Below, piece after piece: positions 32,868 to 39,565 of a stretch of 39,565 bases of DNA. A program made the position numbers and the translations under genes. Source of the DNA: an uncultured Clostridia bacterium. Its GTDB lineage: Bacteria; Bacillota; Clostridia; Lachnospirales; Bianqueaceae. Within the stretch, counting starts at the first letter, position 1. Every line of letters starts with the position of its first letter. Location: NCBI GenBank assembly GCA_944376225.1, contig CALWBZ010000033.1:1-39565 (forward strand). The letters run 5' to 3'. The notes under the pieces are model-generated. The model saw only the letters and a list, made by a program, of their open reading frames with translations. It made no database searches and was not told the DNA's origin.

Positions 32868-33338
32868 ATGGAACAAAAACGCTGGAAACTCTATTTGGGG
32901 TTCTGCCTCTTTCCCTTGGCGATTGGCTCCTTGTCCGCCCTTCTCAGCCAAAGCGGCATGGCCCAGTATGACATGCTCGCACGTCCTCCTCTTTCACCCC
33001 CAGGCATCCTCTTCCCCATCGTCTGGACGATTCTGTTTATCCTGATGGGGATTAGTTCTGCCAGGGTCTATGAAAGGGGCTGCCTGGGATGCGAAAACGC
33101 GCTGCAAATCTACTGTTTTCAACTCGCCGTCAATTTCTTTTGGAGCATCTTCTTCTTTACCTTTCAGTGGCGGCTGTTCGCTTTCTTCTGGCTCCTTCTG
33201 CTGCTCGTTTCGGTCATCAGCATGATCCGCTGCTTATATCGGGTCGATCCTGTCGCGGCCTATCTCCAGATCCCCTACCTCGTCTGGCTTATTTTCGCGG
33301 CTTATCTGAATCTGAGCTTTTATCTTCTGAATCGATAA
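32868..33338 (+). CDS. tspO: TspO/MBR family protein
   Basis: 156 residues with five membrane helices. It carries the family features PLSPPGILFPIVWTILFILMGIS and NFFWSIFFFTFQWRLFAFFW, and a Trp/Asn-rich final helix (YLVWLIFAAYLNLSFYLLN). TspO proteins bind porphyrins, sterols and similar ligands; the bacterial role is regulatory or stress-related. GAGGTGAT lies 5 nt before ATG. Its last 50 bp overlap the convergent hydrolase-GNAT gene. It follows hairpin repeat copy 2. Confidence 0.9.
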   Translation: MEQKRWKLYLGFCLFPLAIGSLSALLSQSGMAQYDMLARPPLSPPGILFPIVWTILFILMGISSARVYERGCLGCENALQIYCFQLAVNFFWSIFFFTFQWRLFAFFWLLLLLVSVISMIRCLYRVDPVAAYLQIPYLVWLIFAAYLNLSFYLLNR

Positions 33339-36300
33339 ATCTGTGTCTATACATCCGGGAAGTTTCTTCTCCGTCGCATTGTACCATGCATAGAAATTCC
33401 CATCCGTAGCGTTCGTAAAAAGAGGTATGATCCGTCACGAGATAGAGGGTATCCACGCCCTTCTCATGCATCTCCTCCGTCACATGGGCCAGGAGACCGC
33501 CGGCGATTCCCCGTCCCCGCCATTCCTCCTCCACATATACCGCGCATACGTTGGGGGCTAGGTCCTTTCTGTCATGAAAATCATTCTCGATCACCCCGAT
33601 TCCCGCGATGATCCTGCCCTGATAGGGAAGAATATACCATTGAGGCACAGCCCCTTCCCCTCGAATACAGTCTTCCATGCTCGCTAGATATGCCTCCCTG
33701 GGAACGTGCCACTTCTCGTGAAACCAATTCGCGGCCTCATCCTTCCAACCCGGCGCGTCATGAAGGCTGAGGATCTGTCTGTCAAACCGCAGACAGGGCG
33801 CCTTCAGGAGCCCCGTGGGCCCCATGGGATGATGCGTGGACACCGGATCCCGCAGTTTCCAAAACAGCGTATTGGTCACCTCAATGCGGATCCGATTCTT
33901 TCCGGATTTTATATGGCGGAAAATATCCTTCTCCGTCATGCCTCTAAAGAGGAATCCGGCGTCCTCCCCGTTGACGTAAATCCTGGCAATGTCCCGAAAG
34001 GCCGGCAGGATCAGTGTGCTCTTCCAAAAAGGCGTCCTTACCTCCCATTCTCCTTCATAGGCGATGGTTCCCGAAAACCGTGGAAAGTTCTCCGGCCCAT
34101 TGATATGGGGGAAGACTTCTCCCGGGGCTAAGGTCTTCCAGAGATGAAATTCCTGTTCGTTATACTCTCGCAATAAGATCCTCCAGGAACACGGCAGGAT
34201 GTTTGTATCGCCCCATGATGCCGGAGCGGGCTCTGCTTGCTCCGGCCGCGCCCCCAGAACCCACACCCTGCTCTGTCCCGGCTCCAGTCGGAGCAGGGCT
34301 TCTTTATGCTTTACGGGCACATTTTGGCATTGGTTCTCGATCCCGTCGTACTCGATACAGCTCCGAGTCTCTTCCGGCAGACGGACATGTGTCTCCACCC
34401 GATGCAGAGGGTCCTCGTTCATCCACATCAGGAGTGTTCCGTCCTCCGTCTCATACCGGTATAGCCGCAGGTAGGGTGATGGATGGCTCAGAACGACCGG
34501 CGTCTCAAAGCGCTTCGTGATCTCATCCAAGGAAACCCTTTTCACATATTTCTTAAAACCCTCGGGTAATTCCCCTCCGTCAATCAATCCTTTCGGATAA
34601 TCCTGTATACAGTATACAGGCACGCCTTCTCCGGCAATCTCCGCCGCCTTATGGGCGCTCCGACGATCGATCCACTGAAAATAGGGTAAGATCAGGGCCG
34701 GATAGGAGACTTCTCCGATCCGGATCTGATTCTCCTTTACGCATGCCCGCCACAGATCGTCCTCGGAGATGACGTCATAATCCAGCTGAGCCTCCATAAG
34801 CCTTCTGCCCGGTATCTGAAACTCCATGGCCTCTCCGCCGCTCCATTCCGCCTGAGCATGATACAGGACGGCAGCGTCCGCCTGATGTCGGCCATCCGAC
34901 AACAGATGGCACATGCGTCCCGTATAAAGCATGAGCGTCCTGAAGGCGTCAAACTGCGGATTATTGCCGCCGGCATAAAAATGGGGCGGACAATCCGGAT
35001 CCGGGAAGGTCACCGAAAAAGCGTGGGGTACGAAGCGATTGATTCCGCGTACCAGCATATGATCCACCAGCCATTTCATCTCCGACACCCCGAAACCCCA
35101 GCCGTAGTTTCCGAAGATCTCGCACAGGGCGCGCCCCTTCTTCTTCGGATCCAGGCGCGCCGCGGAAGCGCCCAGCTTCGCGAGTCCATAGTGAAAAAAT
35201 TCACCGTCTTCTTCTCCCGCGATCCACCGGTGTACAGGCTCATTAAATCCGGGCATGATCTGAAAATGCACCACATCCACTCCGCTCATATGTTGAGCGG
35301 CCTGTTCCCGGAAATAATGCCCACAACCGCACCCCAGTCTCGTATGGGATCCGGCGTCCTCCAGAATATGGCCGATATACTCCACCTGACGCGCCTCACA
35401 CCACCGGCGAATCTGTCCCGAAAAACACTCGGAGACCAGTTTCGTCACCTCGTCCATATAGGCGTTTCGATATGTTTTCGTAGAATCTCCCAGGTCAAAC
35501 CACAGACTTGCCAGGGCCCGGGGCCACTCTTCCTTAAAGCGTCCTCGCAGCCTGTCATGAAGGGCCTCGCTCCAGGGCAGACGCACTTCCTGTTTCCCCA
35601 GCTTCTCCCAAAATCCGTATCCGCCCACATTGCCAAGCTCCGGCTCGTCTGAGAAAAAGCCGGCGATCGTCCTGCCAAACATCTTTCCGTAGTGTTCAAA
35701 ATGGGGTTCGTAGACCGTATCCAACAATACTTTTACCGAATCCTCATCGATCAGATTCATGTAATGGTCCCTTCCTCCGCCGCGCCTTGTAACATAGAAA
35801 AAGAAGACTCGCCAATAGCCTTCCGGAAACGCGAAATAGAGAATCCCGTCCTTGATCGCGGAAGTACACTCGATCGCGCCGTCGAGCCGCACCGCCTGTG
35901 TCCGGCGATCCGGCTTGGGATAGGCCACGGCGGAGAGGAGAACTCCGTCACGCCCCAGAAACGGTTCCATGAATATAGCCTGCTCTTCTCCGTCTCCCAA
36001 TACATCCACATGCCGCTCCGCCAGATACTGTTTCGCCTTTCCGGCTTCCTTTTTTGTAAAAGCCCCGGCGGCATACCCCGTAGGGAAATGAGCGTCGTCC
36101 AGGATCCATACCCGCATCCCGTTGTTCTCGGCTTCCTCTAACACCGCGTCCATGGTCCGCCACCACCCCTCTCCCAGAAAATCCGGGTGGGGCCTCGACT
36201 CTACGCAAAACTCCCTAATATGACAGGAAGCAATCTGACGGATCTCCTCCCTCAGCGCTTCCTCCGCCTCGCCTTTCAGCCATAAAAACGGCAGGATATA

Positions 36301-36342
36301 AGATCCGGGATTCCCTTCCGTCAAATCTCTTAGTCGGCCCAT
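33289..36342 (-). CDS. GH106-like glycoside hydrolase fused to a GNAT acetyltransferase
   Basis: 1017 residues. Residues 1-~850 resemble the GH106/rhamnosidase-like hydrolases: WILDDAHFPTGYAAG, TIAGFFSDEPELGN and YIGHILEDAGSH in the catalytic barrel, CEIFGNYGWGFG, then a beta-rich C-terminal region ending NTLFWKLRDPVSTHHP and GPTGLLKAPCLRF. From about residue 855 (near 33780) a GNAT fold starts: WFHEKWHVPREAYL, acetyl-CoA loop EEEWRGRGIAGGLL and TDHTSFYERYGWEFL. The GNAT part looks like a complete ~160-residue stand-alone enzyme. No signal peptide is visible, so it acts in the cytoplasm. Specificity is unknown. GGAGAG precedes ATG 36342. Confidence 0.82.
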   Translation of the reverse strand: MGRLRDLTEGNPGSYILPFLWLKGEAEEALREEIRQIASCHIREFCVESRPHPDFLGEGWWRTMDAVLEEAENNGMRVWILDDAHFPTGYAAGAFTKKEAGKAKQYLAERHVDVLGDGEEQAIFMEPFLGRDGVLLSAVAYPKPDRRTQAVRLDGAIECTSAIKDGILYFAFPEGYWRVFFFYVTRRGGGRDHYMNLIDEDSVKVLLDTVYEPHFEHYGKMFGRTIAGFFSDEPELGNVGGYGFWEKLGKQEVRLPWSEALHDRLRGRFKEEWPRALASLWFDLGDSTKTYRNAYMDEVTKLVSECFSGQIRRWCEARQVEYIGHILEDAGSHTRLGCGCGHYFREQAAQHMSGVDVVHFQIMPGFNEPVHRWIAGEEDGEFFHYGLAKLGASAARLDPKKKGRALCEIFGNYGWGFGVSEMKWLVDHMLVRGINRFVPHAFSVTFPDPDCPPHFYAGGNNPQFDAFRTLMLYTGRMCHLLSDGRHQADAAVLYHAQAEWSGGEAMEFQIPGRRLMEAQLDYDVISEDDLWRACVKENQIRIGEVSYPALILPYFQWIDRRSAHKAAEIAGEGVPVYCIQDYPKGLIDGGELPEGFKKYVKRVSLDEITKRFETPVVLSHPSPYLRLYRYETEDGTLLMWMNEDPLHRVETHVRLPEETRSCIEYDGIENQCQNVPVKHKEALLRLEPGQSRVWVLGARPEQAEPAPASWGDTNILPCSWRILLREYNEQEFHLWKTLAPGEVFPHINGPENFPRFSGTIAYEGEWEVRTPFWKSTLILPAFRDIARIYVNGEDAGFLFRGMTEKDIFRHIKSGKNRIRIEVTNTLFWKLRDPVSTHHPMGPTGLLKAPCLRFDRQILSLHDAPGWKDEAANWFHEKWHVPREAYLASMEDCIRGEGAVPQWYILPYQGRIIAGIGVIENDFHDRKDLAPNVCAVYVEEEWRGRGIAGGLLAHVTEEMHEKGVDTLYLVTDHTSFYERYGWEFLCMVQCDGEETSRMYRHRFIDSEDKSSDSDKPRK

Positions 36343-36375
36343 CTGTTCACTCTCCTTTTTCTTTGCTTGTACACG

Positions 36376-36403
36376 GTAAAAAAACGGCGGTAAATATGTT
36401 ACC
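36376..36403 (-). terminator. Weak terminator after the YhcG-like gene
   Basis: On the minus strand GGTAA/TTACC (36399-36403 with 36389-36393) followed by GCCG and seven T residues. It separates the AT-rich defence genes from the hydrolase gene. Confidence 0.5.
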
Positions 36404-37411
36404 TCATCCTTCGCTGCTTTCCAAAGCTAGCTCAGTCAATTCACGCAGCTTGTTTTGCAGCAATTCCTTGTTGGGCAGATGTAGTGTATAATCCGCAACC
36501 ATCGTAGGTGACATAGTTCTGCTAAGTGCATATTCGACTACCGTATCATCCTTGCCTGTACAGAGGATCAGACCAACGCTTGGATTCTCATTGGGCATAC
36601 GAACATCACGATCAAGAGCTTCCAGATAGAAATTTAGCTGCCCAAGATGTTCCGGCTTAAAAATGTCAATTTTCAGTTCAATCGCTACAAGGCAGGACAG
36701 TGCACGATTATAAAACAACAAATCAATGAAGAAATCGGTATTTCCAACTTGTACACGGTATTCTTCGCCAACAAAAGTAAAATCCCGACCAAATTCAAGG
36801 ATAAAATCTTTCAGGTGAGAAACAATCTGCTTACGCAAATCTTTTTCCTTATACGGTTCTTCCAGATCGAGAAACTCAAATACATAGGCATCTCGCAGCG
36901 CAGCCAAACCGCCGCTGCGATTAATCAATTCTTTGTTCTTTTCGTTGGAGAGCACAGTACGCTCGTACAGCATACTGCCGATCTGCCGTTCCAGTTCGCG
37001 CTTTGTATAACGGTTTGCAATAGACAATCGAAGATAAAATTCTCGCGCCTCATTCGTCTTACACCCGGCCATGATGGCGAGATTATTAGACCAAGCAATT
37101 TCTCTCACCAGTGGTGAGAGTTTTGCGTTACCGCAGTAAGTCTCATAAAACTGCTTCATTCGCCAAATGTTCTGGGCAGAAAATCCCTTGGCGGATGGAT
37201 AGCGGGCCTGCAGAAATGCAGAGAAATCCGCAACAACACTCTTGCCCCATCCAACGGACTGAACACGCTTGCTGACATAAGCACCAATTTCCCAATACAT
37301 ATTAATCAGTTCTGCGTTAACAGCTTTCATCGCTCGGAAACGGGCGTTATCGATAATGGCAATCACATCATCAAACTGATTATTCATAATTGGATTTAAA
37401 TCCTTACTCAC
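36404..37411 (-). CDS. YhcG/DUF1016 family PD-(D/E)XK nuclease
   Basis: 335 residues. The N-terminal DUF1016 helical domain (about 10-160, INMYWEIGAYVSKRVQS, GFSAQNIWRMKQFYETY) precedes the YhcG nuclease domain (about 165-325) with FFIDLLFYNRALSCLVAIELKI supplying the D...ExK core. GTG 37411 follows AGGAGG by 7 nt. Such proteins are often found within or beside type I restriction-modification and other defence loci; the exact role is not settled. No hsd genes are present in the window. Base composition is clearly more AT-rich than the 36 kb to the left, suggesting transfer. Confidence 0.9.
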   Translation of the reverse strand: MSKDLNPIMNNQFDDVIAIIDNARFRAMKAVNAELINMYWEIGAYVSKRVQSVGWGKSVVADFSAFLQARYPSAKGFSAQNIWRMKQFYETYCGNAKLSPLVREIAWSNNLAIMAGCKTNEAREFYLRLSIANRYTKRELERQIGSMLYERTVLSNEKNKELINRSGGLAALRDAYVFEFLDLEEPYKEKDLRKQIVSHLKDFILEFGRDFTFVGEEYRVQVGNTDFFIDLLFYNRALSCLVAIELKIDIFKPEHLGQLNFYLEALDRDVRMPNENPSVGLILCTGKDDTVVEYALSRTMSPTMVADYTLHLPNKELLQNKLRELTELALESSEG

Positions 37412-37433
37412 CTCTGCACCTCCTCAAATAATT

Positions 37434-37718
37434 CTACGGTTTACTTTTCAGCCACTCATTCATTAGAGATTCCGGGGCAAAGCACATATCTACGGGCTGC
37501 TTGATTTCTGGATTATTGTCCGTCACAGAGGTTTTGCCTGATACAGCTTGCCTTGGTGCTTCTCACAACAGGCAAAGATATAATCCATAGATACATCAGT
37601 AGTCCGCATGCTTTCACAAAAGATCCACAATAGGCGTAGATTGGTCATTTTCGTATCGGTTAATGATGGGCCAATAATTGGGGAAAACTTCTCCTAAAAC
37701 AGCCCTAAGCCCCCTCAC
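37434..37718 (-). pseudogene. Decayed coding remnant between AIPR and YhcG genes
   Basis: One 95-codon frame reads coding-like segments (VRGLRAVLGEVFPNYWPI and later PEIKQPVDMCFAPES) with three in-frame stops between them. A second frame carries LLWIFCESMRTTDVSMDYIF and IFACCEKHQGKLYQAKPL across the same stretch. A short start MKQLDARLRTL lies just upstream (37750-37715), one frame away. This looks like a frameshifted gene; the family is not recognised. It fills most of the 385-bp gap 37412-37796, where no intact gene or clear terminator was found. Confidence 0.4.
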
Positions 37719-37796
37719 AGAGTACGCAACCTTGCATCCAGTTGTTTCATATATATATCAACCTCTTTTTTCAGGTTAGTTATAGTATAGTCAAAC

Positions 37797-39485
37797 TCAA
37801 ACAGAAGCCGACTCTTTGTCATTGGAAATAAAATTTATGAGTGCGGTAATAAGATCGGCACCTTTAGCAACCTTTCCATCTCCACCCAATCGATTATACT
37901 CAGCAAATACCTGAGCAGCAACCTCCAAAATATAATCATCGGTATAGTGAGTCAGATCAATCTCTTTAATATCAGAAGCAGTAATTCGGGTTTTTCCAAG
38001 TTTTTGTCCAACAGCGCAGTAGAGAACATAAAATAGAATATCGTTCTTTTGCGCCTGAGAATATACATTGGACTTTTTCAAACACAATTCAACAGTTCTT
38101 CCAAGTTTTGCTGCGTGGTAGAATACATCCAAATTCTGATTTTTAACATACAAGGCATTGTAAGTTTCATCCTGTGTTAAAAGAGTAGAAGGGCGAGCTC
38201 GTGCATAATTTGGTTTTTGCAGGAGAAGTGAAATCATGCACTGGGCAAGGAAAGATACACTGATAATCTCATTGCGCTTCTTGCCTTGATTTTTATAATA
38301 ATTTTTCCGGCGATCATAGTACAAGCCACGCCCCTTTAGATACAATTCAATTTGCCAGTGAATTGGATCGTTTGCACGCAGAGAAGATTTAGGAATGTTG
38401 GTTTGATTATTGGTTGCCAAGATTATCCTATCACGGGAATCTTCACTTTCCGGGACGATAATACGCACCAAAACATTTCGAGTTTCAGTTGCAAGTTCAT
38501 CCGGATTATCCTGAAAATGTCGGAAGATTTCATTTGATGTTTGAAGGCCATTTACAACTGCTGGCTCGGTCAGTATCAATTCTTTGCTTGTAGCCAGCAT
38601 AGCTTCATCTGTGAGCAAAGTAATTCCATTATTTAGCCACCAAAAATCTTCTCCGGTAGCTGTTGCAAGGGTATGCTCAATATCCTGGTTCACAGCATTG
38701 TGTCCCTGATAGTCCCGAACATTTGCTTCAAAGATGTACTTTCTAAGGCTACCATTCTCATCGGTGATGAAACGATAATACTTGGCAAGATTTACCAGAG
38801 CAACATAGTCCTGATGAGTACCAATGTTGATTGGGGTTTCTGCAAGAGGAAGATTCAATTTGTGTTCAGACTGACTTTGGGCAGCCAAAAGTAATTCCTC
38901 AGCCCCCCAAAACTTTACCACTACAGTAGTCTTGTTACTTGGGAAGAGATTGTGAACTATTGTCTTAAGTTCATCGGCTTGAGCCCGCACATTGGGATGA
39001 ACTTCAGTTGCATAGGTTGCATAGTGAAAGGAAATATTCAGCTTAGGTGTACTCCGTAACACCTTCACATAGAGGTCGCGAAATAACGCAAAGGCAGAAA
39101 GGACATCCTCGTTATAGCGTTCCGCGTACTGTGTATCGTCAATTCCAATCTCAAGGAGATTCCCGGTGGTCGTTTTCCATCTCATTAACGCATCTTCACC
39201 AAATGAGGTTTCCCGTTTAGCTTGGACAATAACAAAATCAATGCAGGATTCTTTCATGGATGAAATATCGTCCAGCGCATCCTCTGTTACATAAGTATTA
39301 TTGAACAGGGTATACATTGCATCACAGCCACCATCATTCCCGCTGCCCAGAACACCTTTTTCCACTTCTTCATCACTCAGATCTGCCTTTTTCATAATTT
39401 GCTTAGATGCAAAAAATTCAAAGAATTGGGCTTCATCTAAGTATACCTCCGTGTCAGCAAAATCTTGTTTGACCATTTCGGCCAA
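37797..39485 (-). CDS. AIPR family abortive-infection protein
   Basis: 562 residues from TTG 39485 (an in-frame ATG is at 39476). Family features of AIPR (Pfam PF10592) are VVNGLQTSNEIFRHF, LATNNQTNIPKSSLRANDP and YYDRRKNYYKNQGKKRNE. The N-terminal ~130 residues contain an acidic region and IDFVIVQAKRETSFGED, resembling a nuclease-like QxK core. AIPR proteins are linked to abortive phage resistance. No Shine-Dalgarno precedes either start, and coding-like residues (SYEHPSNSQRLLAE) continue upstream in frame to a stop at 39528. The 5' end may therefore be truncated or the start unusual. Confidence 0.85.
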   Translation of the reverse strand: MAEMVKQDFADTEVYLDEAQFFEFFASKQIMKKADLSDEEVEKGVLGSGNDGGCDAMYTLFNNTYVTEDALDDISSMKESCIDFVIVQAKRETSFGEDALMRWKTTTGNLLEIGIDDTQYAERYNEDVLSAFALFRDLYVKVLRSTPKLNISFHYATYATEVHPNVRAQADELKTIVHNLFPSNKTTVVVKFWGAEELLLAAQSQSEHKLNLPLAETPINIGTHQDYVALVNLAKYYRFITDENGSLRKYIFEANVRDYQGHNAVNQDIEHTLATATGEDFWWLNNGITLLTDEAMLATSKELILTEPAVVNGLQTSNEIFRHFQDNPDELATETRNVLVRIIVPESEDSRDRIILATNNQTNIPKSSLRANDPIHWQIELYLKGRGLYYDRRKNYYKNQGKKRNEIISVSFLAQCMISLLLQKPNYARARPSTLLTQDETYNALYVKNQNLDVFYHAAKLGRTVELCLKKSNVYSQAQKNDILFYVLYCAVGQKLGKTRITASDIKEIDLTHYTDDYILEVAAQVFAEYNRLGGDGKVAKGADLITALINFISNDKESASV

Positions 39486-39512
39486 AAGCCGCTGACTGTT
39501 AGATGGGTGCTC

Positions 39513-39561
39513 GTAAGACAGTAATTCTTAAAAAATTACTATTTTACGGCATCTGTCTTAC
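39513..39561. repeat. Nested inverted repeat at the window edge
   Basis: Outer arms GTAAGACAG (39513-39521) and CTGTCTTAC (39553-39561) are perfect. Inner arms GTAATT (39521-39526) and AATTAC (39534-39539) nest inside, with 13 unpaired bases on one side only. It may be a terminator, operator or recombination end; the window stops 4 bases later. Confidence 0.7.
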
Positions 39562-39565
39562 AGGG

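Noticed and set aside
36365..36757. A 13-bp repeat CTTGTACACGGTA at ~36365 and ~36748
   Set aside because: One copy is intergenic and the other is inside the YhcG gene; no further copies or symmetry are seen, so chance is likely.

Overview
The window reads as chromosome from an anaerobic Clostridia bacterium, most likely Lachnospiraceae or a close relative (inference). Evidence is the SCIFF peptide with its radical SAM maturase, a three-subunit NAD-linked [FeFe] hydrogenase, strong purine-rich Shine-Dalgarno sites, and TTGACA-17-TATAAT promoters. No rRNA, tRNA, CRISPR array or insertion sequence was seen. The first ~36.3 kb is GC-rich. The last ~3.2 kb is visibly more AT-rich and looks like an acquired defence island.

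Layout. 0-7.4 kb: an Lrp/AsnC regulator divergent from a MATE exporter, with interleaved promoters; a sugar operon (FGGY kinase, araD); and a threonine-branch operon (ACT/HTH protein, homoserine dehydrogenase, and a phosphoglycerate-mutase-like protein that is probably the homoserine kinase). 7.4-16.6 kb: a four-gene GldA/F/G/DUF4340 ABC system, a D-2-hydroxyacid dehydrogenase, and a second ABC pair with a very large permease. 16.6-20.1 kb: luxS, then a CsoR-controlled copper operon whose P-type ATPase carries an in-frame CopZ-like tail with its own ribosome-binding site. 20.2-21.5 kb: an ECF sigma factor and probable anti-sigma factor. 21.5-25.6 kb: the hydrogenase operon.

25.9-31.2 kb: a membrane TPR protein and a PLP decarboxylase-fold enzyme, then scfA behind a consensus promoter, an attenuating terminator, scfB, and an AI-2E-family membrane protein overlapping scfB. 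31.2-32.8 kb: one AAA ATPase/DUF234 gene with its own promoter and a 35-bp palindrome, bounded by two identical 41-bp hairpin repeats. Each repeat encodes the last five residues and stop codon of the gene it ends. This cassette-like arrangement is the most unusual structure in the window. 32.9-36.3 kb: TspO, and a convergent 1017-residue fusion of a GH106-like glycoside hydrolase with a GNAT acetyltransferase. 36.4-39.6 kb: a YhcG/DUF1016 nuclease, a decayed gene remnant, and an AIPR abortive-infection protein whose 5' end abuts an inverted repeat at the window edge.

How the genes work together. The hydrogenase operon would balance NADH and ferredoxin in fermentation. The ACT-hom-kinase operon supplies O-phosphohomoserine for threonine. 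CsoR and CopA(Z) handle copper. SCIFF and ScfB make a thioether-crosslinked peptide. All names rest on motifs, lengths and gene context read by eye; no database search was run.
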